NCBI GenBank assembly: GCA_963210315.1 | Contig: OY723292.1 | Location: forward strand, 1,240,001-1,304,000 | Length of the DNA stretch: 64,000 bases | Source: Rhynchopus euleeides | Lineage: Eukaryota > Euglenozoa > Diplonemea > Diplonemida > Diplonemidae | Reading direction: 5' to 3' | Part shown: positions 40,916-50,798 of the stretch, one piece after another | How the letters are laid out: every line of letters begins with the position of its first letter | Position numbering within the stretch: the first letter of the stretch is position 1 | Notes under the pieces: model-generated | Databases searched by the model: none | What the model saw: the letters and a program-made list of their open reading frames with translations, nothing else | Told to the model about the DNA's origin: nothing | Position numbers and translations under genes: made by a program

Positions 40916-42769
40916 ATGGGGGCAGGGAACGACACCTTCCCGCAGGCGACTGCACCGCCGCTCGGGAAGTGCATGGAGTGCGGCAATGATGCAGCGTCAG
41001 TGTGCCACTTCTGCAGGGACAGCGGTGTGACGGGGTCCTTCTGCGGTGACGCGTGTTTTGCAGCAGCGCATCCCAACCCGATGATCGCAGACGCACACCG
41101 CCCCAGGTTCCACCCGATCACGGAAGAGCACATGCTGGAGGTGTGTGGGGTTCACAACCAGCGTGCGGACATGGTGTGCATGCATGAGGGGTGTGCGTCT
41201 CAGCTCCTGTGCATGCGGTGTGTGTCGTTGGATGCACACGAAGGCCACATCATCAAGCACGTCGACGATGCGTTCCTCCCGACGAAGAGGGCGGTGCGTG
41301 CACAGCTCGACACCGTGCAGGCACAGCTGGCGGAGGCACGCGAGAGATACACACGTGCGGTGGCGACGCTGGATCATCTTGCTTCCAACTTCGACACGGA
41401 GCAGGCGGCGGTGCAGGTGCACTTCAGCACGGCGGTGCTTGCACACAAGGAGGGCGACCAGCGGTGCGATGTTGCGGATGAGGAGGAGGAACTGCGTGGG
41501 AGGTTGTACCTGCACGAGGCACGTGCGCGCAAGAAGCAGCTGCGTGCGACGCCACACCTGCAACAGGAGGAGCGCCTCGTGAGGCAGGGCATCGCCGCCA
41601 CACACGAGCTGCTGCACGAGAAGTACCTTCGTCTGTTCCGTGCACGTCAACACATCATCCTGTGCGAACACTACATCAAACAGCTGACTCCAGTGGTGCC
41701 ACAGCTGGAGGCGACACTCGCCCTGCCTGAGAAGATGCCACGCACGCTGCAGCATCGCAGTGCACGGCTGAGCGCCCTGTGCACTGCGGAGGCGGTCCCT
41801 CCTGAGTCCTGCGTCAGTGTAGTTGTCCCATCCGTCCGCATGCTGGTGAAGGATCCTGCTGAGTACGACGTTGAGGGAGTACTTGTTGATGGCGTGGGAC
41901 TGTCACCCTGTGGGAGGCTGTGCTGTGTTGGCACGTGTGGAGGTGGTGATGTGTTCGTGTTCGACACGACCACTGCAGAGAAGGTGGTGCAGTTGAAGCA
42001 TGGCGACAATCATCATGACGGCGTTGCGTTCTCGAGATGTGGGAAGTGGCTTGTCTCTGCTTCACGTGACAAGACAGTTGCTGTGTTCTGCACAGCGACG
42101 TGGGAACGCATCCATACGCTGCAAGGCCACACTGACGAAGTTTATGCAGCAGCGTGGACACACACAGGTCGTCTGGTGACAGGGTCAGAAGACCAGTCAC
42201 TGCGTGTGTGGGATGTTGTGCAGGGTGTGTGCACCCATGAACTGAAACAAGCTGTGCCTGCTGGCTTCTCCACCATCGCAGTGTCACGCACAAGCATCTT
42301 CGCCACAGCACCCGACCTGAAGACGATACACGAGTGGGACGTCAACACCCTGCAGCACACACACAGCCTCGTGGGTCACACCGAAGACGTGCCTCACGTT
42401 ACCCTCACCACGGACGAGACACAGCTGGTGTCGTGTTCGCACGACAAATCCGTGAAGGTGTGGTGCACGACCACACGCACCTGCCTGCTGACGATGGGGT
42501 GTGGACTGGGTCAGAACCCTCCCAAGAGGGCTTGCACGGACTCTGGCGAGTTTAGACGTGTGGCGGTGTCACAGGAGGGCGACGTGGTGGCGGTTGTGAG
42601 CGAGACGAAGGTCGACCTTCTGAAGCTCAGCACAGGGGAGTGTGTGGGCACACTGCCTGTGTCGGAGTGTTTTGCTGTCGCACTGAGCACCTGTGGCAGG
42701 TGGGTCTTCACTGATGCGGATGATTATGTGCAGGTGACTGCTGTCGCCACATGCAACGCTGGGTTGTGA
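40916..42769 (+). CDS. Array gene E: TRIM-like/WD40 protein, intact
   Basis: 617 residues from ATG 40916 (MGAGNDTFPQ). In the first zinc finger one Cys of the usual TGCFCGDAC is replaced (TGSFCGDAC), which may weaken that metal site. B-box (DAHEGHIIKHVDDAF) as in gene C; coiled coil as in A. Propeller blade-start residues are HGDNHHDG, GHTDEVYAAAW, GFSTIAV, GHTEDVPHV, EFRRVAV and CFAVAL. SEDQS and SHDKS occupy the turn positions. Confidence 0.9.
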   Translation: MGAGNDTFPQATAPPLGKCMECGNDAASVCHFCRDSGVTGSFCGDACFAAAHPNPMIADAHRPRFHPITEEHMLEVCGVHNQRADMVCMHEGCASQLLCMRCVSLDAHEGHIIKHVDDAFLPTKRAVRAQLDTVQAQLAEARERYTRAVATLDHLASNFDTEQAAVQVHFSTAVLAHKEGDQRCDVADEEEELRGRLYLHEARARKKQLRATPHLQQEERLVRQGIAATHELLHEKYLRLFRARQHIILCEHYIKQLTPVVPQLEATLALPEKMPRTLQHRSARLSALCTAEAVPPESCVSVVVPSVRMLVKDPAEYDVEGVLVDGVGLSPCGRLCCVGTCGGGDVFVFDTTTAEKVVQLKHGDNHHDGVAFSRCGKWLVSASRDKTVAVFCTATWERIHTLQGHTDEVYAAAWTHTGRLVTGSEDQSLRVWDVVQGVCTHELKQAVPAGFSTIAVSRTSIFATAPDLKTIHEWDVNTLQHTHSLVGHTEDVPHVTLTTDETQLVSCSHDKSVKVWCTTTRTCLLTMGCGLGQNPPKRACTDSGEFRRVAVSQEGDVVAVVSETKVDLLKLSTGECVGTLPVSECFAVALSTCGRWVFTDADDYVQVTAVATCNAGL

Positions 42770-43264
42770 TGTCGTTCGTTGTGTTATTCCACCTGTTGTT
42801 CTGGCGTTCCGGTCTGGACTCACTTTCTGTGCCTCCGTGTGGATCTTGTCACCCTCTTCGAACCAGTTGTTGTCAAAGGTGGGTATGGTGCACAAGCAGT
42901 GTGCATGTTCATTACGTCCGACTGTTTTTTGGCACAGTATTTTTGGCACATATGAATGGCAACTGTGCACGAGTGCTACCCACAACCCGAGTTCCGTTCT
43001 GTGCATGTCGCTCTTCTTCACCTGCGTTCACTTTCTCCAGACGGACAGTGCAATCGCATGCACCACGCCAGACTACCGTGTGCATCACACCTGTGTAGAG
43101 GTCATGAAACCTGTCCTTCCTCCCCCGCCTCCCCACCGCTGCACAGCCCACACGCTGCACCCGCAGGTGTACCAATGCGCTGCCGCTGTAGCGCATTGGT
43201 ACACCTGCACTGAAGTCTCGGCAATATATTATCTCAACCCATGCACACAACAGGTGGTCACACA
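42770..43264. other. Spacer before array gene F
   Basis: No gene. Its last 110 bases contain the hairpin at 43163-43208 and end with CCATGCACACAACAGGTGGTCACACA before the ATG, the usual leader context of the array. Confidence 0.65.
43163..43208. promoter_or_regulatory. Perfect 19-bp inverted repeat upstream of array gene F
   Basis: GCAGGTGTACCAATGCGCT, 8 bases, then the exact reverse complement. The right arm corresponds to the single CATTGGTACACCTGCAC word in the flanks of genes C and D at a similar distance (55-75 bases) from the ATG, so in F the word has been duplicated in inverted form. It could be a regulatory site or RNA hairpin in the leader, or a by-product of recombination. Confidence 0.6.
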
Positions 43265-45109
43265 ATGGGTGTAGGCAACGAGACCTTCCTACAGGCGACT
43301 GTACCGCCGCTTGGGAAGTGTATGGGGTGCGGCAAGGATGCAGCGTCAGTGTGCCACTTCTGCAGGGACAGCGGTGTGACGGGGTGCTTCTGCGGTGACG
43401 CGTGTTTTGCAGCAGCGCATCCCCTCAACGCGATTGCAGAGGCACACCGCCCCAGGTTCCACCCGATCACGGAAGAGCACATGCTGGAGGTGTGTGGGGT
43501 TCACAACCAGCGTGCGGACCTGGTGTGCATGCATGAGGGGTGTGCGTCTCAGCTGATGTGCTCCTTGTGTGTGTCGTCGGATGCACACGAAGGCCACATC
43601 ATCAAACACGTTAACAAGGCGTTCCACCCGACGAAGAGGGCGGTGCGTGCACAGCTCGACACCGTGCAAACACAGCTGGCAGAGGCACACGAGAGTTGTG
43701 CACGTGCGGTGGCGACGCTGGATCATCTTGCCTCCAACTTCGACACGGAGCAGGCGGCGGTGCAGATGCACTTCGACACGGCGGTGCTTGCACACAAGGA
43801 GGGCGACCAGCGGTGCGATGTTGCGGATGAGGAGGAGGAACTGCGTGGGAGGTTGTACCTGCACGAGGCACGTGCGCGCAAGAAGCAGCTGCGTGCGACG
43901 CCACACCTGCAACAGGAGGAGCGCCTCGTGAGGCAGGGCATCGCCGCCACACACGAGCTGCTGCACGAGAAGTACCTTCGTCTGTTCCGTACACGTGAAC
44001 ACATCATCCTGTGCGAACACTACATCAAACAGCTGACTCCAGTGGAGTCACAGCTGGAGGCGACACTCGCCCTGCCTGAGAAGATGCCACGCACGCTGCA
44101 GCATCGCAGTGCACGGCTGAGCGCCCTGTGCACTGCGGAGGCGGTCCCTCCTGAGTCCTGCGTCAGTGTTGATGTCCCATCCGTCTACGTTACGGTGAAG
44201 GCTCCTGCGCAGTACACTGCGCGACATGTTGCCAGCATGGCACTGTCAGCCTGCGGGAGGCTGTGCTGTGTTGGTGCTACTCAAGGTGAGGTGTTTGCGT
44301 ACGACACGACCACTGCAGAGAAGGTGGTGCAGTTGGAGCATCGTGGCTCTGCTCATGACTGCGTTGCGTTCTCGAGATGTGGGAAGTGGCTTGCCTCTGC
44401 TTCACGTGACAAGACAGTTGCTGTGTTCTGCACAGCGACGTGGGAACGCATCCACACGCTGCAAGGCCACACTGACGTCGTGCATGCAGCAGCGTGGACA
44501 CACACAGGTCGTCTGGTGACAGGGTCGAAAGACCAGTCACTGCGTGTGTGGGATGTTGTGCAGGGTGTGTGTCCCCATGAACTAAACCAAGCTGTGCGTC
44601 CCGACTTCTCCACCATCGCAGTGTCACACACAAGCATCTTCGCCACAGCACCTGATAACAAGACGATACACGAGTGGGACATCAACACCCTGCAGCACAC
44701 ACACAGCCTCGTGGGTCATACTGAACATGTGCCTCAAGTTGCCCTCACCACGGACGAGACACAGCTGGTGTCGTGTTCATACGACAAATCCGTGAAGGTG
44801 TGGTGCACGACCACACGCACCTGCCTGCTGACGATGGGGTGTGGACTGGGTCAGAAGCCTCCCAAGAGGGCTTGCACGGACTTCGGAAGCTTCTTCCGTG
44901 TGGCGGTGTCACAGGAGGGCGACGTGGTGGCGGTTGTGAGCGAGACGAAGGTGCACCTTCTGAAGCTCAGCACAGGGGAGTGTGTGGGCGCACTGCCTGT
45001 GTCGGAGTGTTATGCTGTCGCACTGAGCACCTGCGGCAGGTGGGTCTTCACGGGTGGGAAGGGGCAGGTGCAGGTGACTGCTGTCGCCACATGCAACTCT
45101 TTGTTGTGA
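43265..45109 (+). CDS. Array gene F: TRIM-like/WD40 protein, intact
   Basis: 614 residues from ATG 43265 (MGVGNETFLQ). B-box differs (QLMCSLCVSSDAHEGH). The propeller start (VYVTVKAPAQYTARHVASM) is shared with D. Variable residues include HRGSAHD, GHTDVVHAAAW, SKDQS, DFSTIAV, SYDKS, GHTEHVPQV, SFFRVAV and CYAVAL. It is the last member of the array in this window; downstream the sequence changes to unrelated single-copy genes. Confidence 0.9.
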   Translation: MGVGNETFLQATVPPLGKCMGCGKDAASVCHFCRDSGVTGCFCGDACFAAAHPLNAIAEAHRPRFHPITEEHMLEVCGVHNQRADLVCMHEGCASQLMCSLCVSSDAHEGHIIKHVNKAFHPTKRAVRAQLDTVQTQLAEAHESCARAVATLDHLASNFDTEQAAVQMHFDTAVLAHKEGDQRCDVADEEEELRGRLYLHEARARKKQLRATPHLQQEERLVRQGIAATHELLHEKYLRLFRTREHIILCEHYIKQLTPVESQLEATLALPEKMPRTLQHRSARLSALCTAEAVPPESCVSVDVPSVYVTVKAPAQYTARHVASMALSACGRLCCVGATQGEVFAYDTTTAEKVVQLEHRGSAHDCVAFSRCGKWLASASRDKTVAVFCTATWERIHTLQGHTDVVHAAAWTHTGRLVTGSKDQSLRVWDVVQGVCPHELNQAVRPDFSTIAVSHTSIFATAPDNKTIHEWDINTLQHTHSLVGHTEHVPQVALTTDETQLVSCSYDKSVKVWCTTTRTCLLTMGCGLGQKPPKRACTDFGSFFRVAVSQEGDVVAVVSETKVHLLKLSTGECVGALPVSECYAVALSTCGRWVFTGGKGQVQVTAVATCNSLL

Positions 45110-45790
45110 AGTCCTTTCACGCCTTCTCTTTTTTCACGCCCGGTTGCCCAAACAGACACATTACGTACGCCGGCTCCCCTATTTCATGATCATGTCACTG
45201 CCGGTTATTATCATTGTTTCAGAAGACATCCACCACCCATCTTCACCCAGCCCAGACTGTCTTTCCAGCTTCAGGGTGGTCCCCGTGACCTCCCCCTCCC
45301 GCCCCTTGTGGTGCTCCGTCAGACGCAACGTCTTTTCTGCCATCCTCCCCACCCCCAGAGTTCTGTGTGCCGGTGTGTCTTCACCTCTTCTTCCGCATCG
45401 CATCTCCGAAGGCCTCACTGCGGCTATATGCTGCCCGCGCCCAGCCCATCGCACACCACAATGCCTGCACAGCTGAGCTGACTCCCCCCCTCCCCTCCCC
45501 CCTCACCCTTGTCACCGTCCCCCAGCCAGAGCGCTACAATCCTTAGGCGTTGTCACTTGGATACCCCAACTAGCGACTCCCACACAGATACACGCCACGC
45601 CGGGTGGGTTATGCTTTGCGCAGGATCTCACCCCACAAAACGTGGTCACACACACCACACCACAAACTTGTTTGAGCACCGTAGGTGCGTAGGGGGGAGT
45701 CGCCCTCCCCCTATCTCCGTTGTATCCTCTGACCGAGCAAGACTCCCCCACACCACACCAGGCACACGAGGATACACACCTCCCCTAGCA
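45110..45790. other. Spacer between the WD40 array and the GMF-like gene
   Basis: No supported gene or repeat; C-rich, ending in TCCCCTAGCA directly before ATG 45791, a plausible splice-acceptor context for a leader. Confidence 0.55.
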
Positions 45791-47078
45791 ATGGGCACAG
45801 TGGAGGCGCTGCGGCATGACGTGGAGGAGCTGGAGTCCTTCCTGGAGACTGCGAAGCAGTCCCTCACTCGGAAGCTGCTGGAGATGAACCTGCGCACCCT
45901 GCGCAGCGAGCTCGGGAGGGCCGAGGAGGAGGCTGAGGATGAGGCCGAGGAGAAGGCGGCCGCAGAGAAGGCTGCGGCGAAGAAGAAGGCCGCAGAGGCG
46001 AAGAGGAAGGCGGAGGAGGAGGAGGAGGAGCGGGCGGCCGAGGAAGCGGCGAAGAAGAAGAAGGCGGAGGCGGAGGAGAAGAAGAAGAAGGCTGAGGCGG
46101 AGGCTGTGGAGAAGAAGAAGGCGGAGGAGGAGGAGGCAGCGGCGAAGAAGAAGGAGGCTGAGAAGGCGGCGGCGGAGGAGGAGGGGAAGGAGGAGGAGAA
46201 GCACGCCGACCCGCAGCCCTCGGCGAATGGCGAGATTGTGACGCCCGGTGGGATGCACATCACCGCCAAGGCGGCGAAGGCGCTGAAGAAGCTGAAGTCT
46301 GGCCTCGGCCGCAAGGCGAAGGACACTGCTGCGATCTGCACCATCAAGAAGGACGGCAAGACGTTCGACCTCGACGACTGGCTGGACGACTGTGATATCG
46401 AGGAGATTACTGACGAGCTGGACGAGTCGAGCCCGAAGTACATCTTCTACAGGTATGACTGCGGGACATGCAGTGGTGGTGGCATGGGGGGCACGGAGGG
46501 GGTGGGAGTGGTGGTGACGTGTTCGCAATATCTGCGCCGTGTGTCTGATGGGTCCCCCAGCGCTTCAAACGTTGTAGCTAGCACTGCTAATGAAACCACC
46601 CACACATCATCCTCTGCACGCACAGCTACAGCAAAGAGATGGGCGACGGGCGTGTCAAGACCCCCCTGGTGCTGCTGTTCTACAGCCCGTCCAAGGCATC
46701 CCCCAAGAAGTCCATGGAGACGACGAGGTGGAAGAACGAGGTGTCGAAGCACTTCGAGGTCATCCAGGTATGCATCATCTGGCAACCGCCTGTGCGGTGG
46801 CTCCCCCCTCCCTGGTTTGTTTGTGCTGCCTTTCTCGGAGTGTAGGTGAACAAAACAGCATTCCTCCCGTGGCTGCAACCTCTCTTTGGACCTTCCCGCT
46901 CTTTCTGTAGAGCACGGTGCGTTCATCCCAACAAAAACGGAGGACAGTTCTGTGCAATATATGCCTCACCACGCCACACCACACCACCCACCACACCCTC
47001 ACCACACTCCATCTCCAGACCCTGGAGGTGCGGGAGCTGGACGACTTCACCCAGGAGTGGTTCGACAGCGTGAACTGA
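45791..47078 (+). CDS. ADF-homology (glia-maturation-factor-like) protein with N-terminal Lys/Glu/Ala coiled coil, three exons
   Basis: Exons 45791-46452, 46626-46767 and 47019-47078 (donors GTATGA and GTATGC, acceptors CACAG and TCCAG) give 287 residues in one frame. Residues about 10-40 are helical and 45-150 are an almost pure Lys/Glu/Ala coiled coil. From about 155 the protein resembles ADF-H domains: ITAKAAKALKKLKSG, then KYIFYSYSKEMGDGRVKTPL, LLFYSPSKASPKKSM and, in the last exon, LEVRELDDFTQEWFDSVN. The closing pattern (I/V-R, D-D-hydrophobic-T, then W) fits GMF better than cofilin, suggesting a role in debranching or Arp2/3 control. The splice junctions restore the conserved core, which supports them. 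The long charged N-terminal extension is unusual for the family. Confidence 0.7.
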
Positions 47079-48571
47079 CGCACCTCGCAGTGACAACACA
47101 AAGCGCAGGAGCGAACCACATGTGAACCCCCTCCCCCCCTTCCCCTCTCCTACCTGCCACATGTGCACCTGCTGCGCATGGCAGGGGGGGGGGGGGGGGC
47201 TTGGAGACCTCCTTTGCCCAGCCTTTCTGCCCCCCCACCCCCCCCCCCCACACACATACATGTGTTTTCAGTTTTTACCGTGTGCTGCGATTGGTCTAAT
47301 CTTAGATCTTGGGCGGGTGGGTTCTGAAGAAGGGTGGTGGTCGTGACACGTTTGAGCGCTATAGTATACACGCAACACTCAGAAAACCGGGTGGTGCGCA
47401 ACACCGTGGTGGACATGGTGACAAACAAACCCCGAATCCCCCCTCCTCCCCCCTCCCCCACCTCCTGTTGGATCGTGCCTCTCATGCTGTGACAGGGCGA
47501 TGCCGTTCCCCATCCCTTCCCCGCACCACCCGCGTGTGTCCTGTCTGTGCCAAAAAAAAAGGTGGGCGATTGCGCCTTTTATGTTTCTATATCTTCTCCA
47601 AAAAGCCCCACCGGCAAGTTTTCAACAATGTGTTTGTGTGGGTGGGTGTGTAGGGGGGGAGGAGGCAGGGCGGTGGGGAATATGGTTTGTTTTGATAGCC
47701 CGCAGAGGCGGAGGTGGCCCACCCCCGTTGTGAAGCAACCGTGAATTCCACCGCAAACAACGAGATGGGTGTTGGGGGGGAGGGGGGGGGAGGGGGGGTG
47801 GAAATGATAACATCTGCAACATCTGCAAATCACATCACCTCCTCAGGCTCCTGTCTACCGCCATTCACTCCTCACCCGCCACCACCACCACCGAACGTGT
47901 TACTTTTTGGGGACGTTTTTTTTGAAGCTCAAGAACCCCCTCCCCTCCGGCATAACGAGTGAAGGGGGACGAACCTTGTGCTTCCTTCTATTTCTACAAC
48001 CCCCCCCGCCCCCTCTGCCATCTGCTCAAAAGGCAGAGGTTTCCCTGCATGGAGATGGCATAGTGATGCTGCTCTATACGTGGGAGGCAAGGCCCAAGAC
48101 GACAGATTTTTCAGGGAAAAAACCCCCCCCTCCCCTCCCCTCCCCTCCCCTCCCCTCCCCTCCCCTCCCCTCCCCTCCCCTCCCCTCCCCTCCCCTCCCC
48201 TCCCCTCCCCTCCCCTCCCCTCCCCTCCCCTCCCCTCCCCTCCCCTCCCCTCCCCTCCCCTCCCCTCCCCTCCCCTCCCCTCCCCTCCCCTCCCCTCCCC
48301 TCCCCCCCCCCCATACCCCCGTATATACACCACCTCCACCTCCACCTCCATGCATGCACTACCCCCGGTCCCCTCTCCTGTTGCTTCACGCATGCATTGC
48401 CCTTAATCATGCCACAGCACACACCACGGATCCCCTTGAGTATGCCCCCTTGAGACCTCACTGCCTGTGCAATCAACACCCAACAGGGTCGGGTGGGTTG
48501 GCGGAAACAGGGGTGGGGTAGGTGAGGGGGGGAAGGGGGGGGGGGGTCTTTGGTGGTGGGTGAGTGGCACG
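47079..48571. other. Spacer with long (TCCCC)n satellite
   Basis: No gene. Contains G/C homopolymers near 47188 and 47235, a G-rich tract near 47774-47800 and the pentanucleotide array at 48131-48305. Confidence 0.65.
48131..48305. repeat. (TCCCC)n satellite, about 35 units
   Basis: A pure pentanucleotide array flanked by longer C-runs (48123-48312). The complementary strand is GGGGA repeats and could form G-quadruplexes. Array length may be compressed in the assembly. Confidence 0.95.
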
Positions 48572-48957
48572 ATGTCAGCCCTGTTCAACTTTGACGCGTT
48601 CTGCCTGGTGCTGCTGTTGGTTATCTGCACGGCGACGTTTGTGAAGCAGCTGCAGAAGGGTATGCCCTGGCGTAATGCTGCACACCTCCTCAAGGGTGGG
48701 CCACTGAGTTTCCCACACACCACACACACACACACACCGCTTGACGGGGCACGGCGGGAAGACCCCCAACCGAGAACACCCGCAACACCGGCAATACCCT
48801 TCCTCCCCTCCCCCTACCAACTCCGACAGATGTCTTCCGCCGCGAACACCGGGGTCTGCGCGGGTTCTGCTACAAATGCTTCGTGATTGGCGACAGGCTG
48901 TCGCCCTTGGTCTCTGCTGGATGCCTATGCATGGCCATCCGGGTCCTGCTACAATAG
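48572..48957 (+). CDS. kish: Kish / TMEM167 family small membrane protein, two exons
   Basis: Exons 48572-48659 and 48830-48957 (donor GTATGC, acceptor GACAG) encode 71 residues, the normal length of the family (about 72). The start MSALFNFDAFCLVLLLVICT closely follows the family's MSAIFNF opening and first transmembrane helix. The second exon supplies the polar loop (GLRGFCYKCFVIGDRLSP) and the second helix, as in the human protein. Kish proteins sit in the Golgi membrane and support the early secretory pathway. The splice falls after the first base of the Asp codon. It is a single-copy housekeeping gene on the same strand as its neighbours. Confidence 0.9.
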
Positions 48958-49646
48958 AAGCGTAGAGGGCGCTGTGCAAAGGCAGGTGCGGGGGAGGGGT
49001 GGTACGGGAAGGCAACCCACCCCGTCGAGCACCCCCCAGATGGTAGCCCCCTGTCTGTCAGCTGCCCCTGTCTTTCTCTCTCTCTCTCTGCCGTGCTCAG
49101 AGGCACAAATGGCAGCCCCACAGCTCTAACCTGGCGGCCCTGTAGGTGCTGCTGCCTCGAGGCGAGGTGCAGTAGTGGATATGTAGGTGGAGTGGGGGTG
49201 GGGGGGCAGGGGTCATGAGATAGAGGCAAACCGCTTGCCTCAAAGGCCCCTTGTGTTGGGTGTTGAGTGTTGGGTGGGGGTGGGTGGGTGGGTGGGTTGT
49301 TCTGTAAAAGCATCTCTTCAGATGAAGGCCGAACCGTCTGAAGGAATGAAACACAGAGAGTGATATAGAGAGATCTCCCCCTCCTCCCCACCGGGTTCCG
49401 TGGTTGACCTCATGGTCTTTTTTTGATCGTCCTACCCCCACCCCACCCCACCCCAGTAGCGAAATCCCGAGAGTTTCTCCCGAGCAGAGTTCAAATTGCT
49501 TGATCTACTTCTGGGGAGTCCCGACACGTTTGGAACAAAAAAACCTGGCCTCTGCGATACTCTCTGTGGCTCGCACACGGGACCGCACCATACCACACCA
49601 CACCACACCACACCACAGAGGCACGGGCCAGCCCCGGTGCCTGGAG
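48958..49646. other. Spacer between Kish and the cold-shock gene
   Basis: No gene. CT repeat at about 49073-49090, GTGGG-rich run near 49260-49300 and an ACCACACC repeat at about 49585-49618 just before the next gene. Confidence 0.6.
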
Positions 49647-50798
49647 ATGTTTCGTGTCGTGTGCAACGTCGTTGGAAGGGACGGGGGTCTCGCCAGCTGG
49701 AAGCACCTCCGCGTGTCTGGCACGTCGCTGCGTCGTGCGAGCAATCAGAGCGACGACGGCCCTATCGGGGAGGTGGACCCAGCGCTGCTCCGAGGGAGGC
49801 ATGTGGTGTACGGCGGTGCGCCGGGCACTGTGACAGACGTCGACGTCCAGATCGATCTGGCGAAGAAGGCGGGGTGGCGGCGGAGAGATGATCTGAGCCC
49901 CGTTGATTCTGCGCCGTCTGAGCCTTCGTCCACCCCAGTGGAGGAGGCCCCGACTGCAGAGCGGCGCCTGGGGCGTGTCACCAAGTGGCTGCTGCCCAAG
50001 GGTTTCGGGTTCCTGCAGGACGTTCGCACCGGGCAGGACGTGTTCATCCCGCGGGTGAATATCGTCGGCGAAGTATGCCTCCCTGCTACCATGCCGGGTT
50101 TGCTATTTAGATCTGAACGCTTTCCGTGATCACGGCCCCGTTTGTCACAAAAAAAGCCGTTTTGGCGGGGCAGGCATCATGCACAGTGGCCTTCCGTACA
50201 CACACACACGCTCTCTCTCTCTCTCTCTCTCTCCACCTTCCACGCCACCACCGGCAGAGTAACCTCCGACGAGGCCTACTGGAGCACCAGATCGTGGAAT
50301 ACGAGGTTGCAGATGGGTATGCCCGCACAGCCGCACAACACACGCCAGCCCCTCTGTGCACAGTGATCCTGACTCCACTGCCGACACATCGCGGTTACCA
50401 ATTGCGGATCGGAGCTTATTTGAACCGTTTGTATAGCCACGACCCCCAGGCACACAGGCCAAGGGCAAGCTTTTGAAGATGCATCCACTGTGCCTGCATC
50501 CACACCCACACCCCACACTCAGGGTTGCGGCACGCGTGTCAGCGCCTGGCGGCGGGAAGCCCCGCTGCGCACGGAGGCATCAGGCAGCCCTTGGTGCAGG
50601 GTACGGCCACCGCTACTGAACAGAGATACACGCGCCTCCCTGAGACGGGCACCATCCAAACGTACTCTAGCCAATGCTGCTCCGGCCATTCTGCAGGGGT
50701 GGCCGCAACCATCGACGGCCTGTATCAGAGAACGAACATTCAATGAGTGGCGCGGGATGTGGTACTCTCCAACCTGCCAGAGAAAGGGTGCCTCCTGA
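49647..50798 (+). CDS. Cold-shock-domain protein, at least three exons; 3' end uncertain
   Basis: ATG 49647 starts MFRVVCNVVGRDGGLASWKH, whose basic, acid-poor start could target mitochondria. Exon 1 ends at 50072 (donor GTATGC), exon 2 is 50258-50316. The cold-shock core is RLGRVTKWLLPKGFGFLQDV, GQDVFIPRVNIVGE, then exon 2 SNLRRGLLEHQIVEYEVADG, matching the RNP1-type K-G-F-G-F motif and later strands that bind single-stranded RNA or DNA. For exon 3 an acceptor at CCCCCAG (50449) continues HTGQGQAFEDAS and keeps open to TGA 50798. The next CACACAG (50457) would give an early stop at 50476. I prefer the first because the Q-A-F ending is typical of the domain. The extension to 50798 is low complexity and Arg-rich, and may contain another intron. 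Confidence 0.72.

Noticed and set aside
45939..46241. Arg-rich alternative frame inside the GMF-like gene
   Set aside because: Frame-shifted reading of the GAG/AAG coiled-coil codons; the supported exons use the other frame.
48131..48305. Telomeric repeat
   Set aside because: TCCCC is not a known telomere unit and the array is internal with genes on both sides.
48074..48406. Pro/Leu/Ser or Gly/Arg/Glu repeat proteins over (TCCCC)n
   Set aside because: Periodic translation of a microsatellite; all frames are open.
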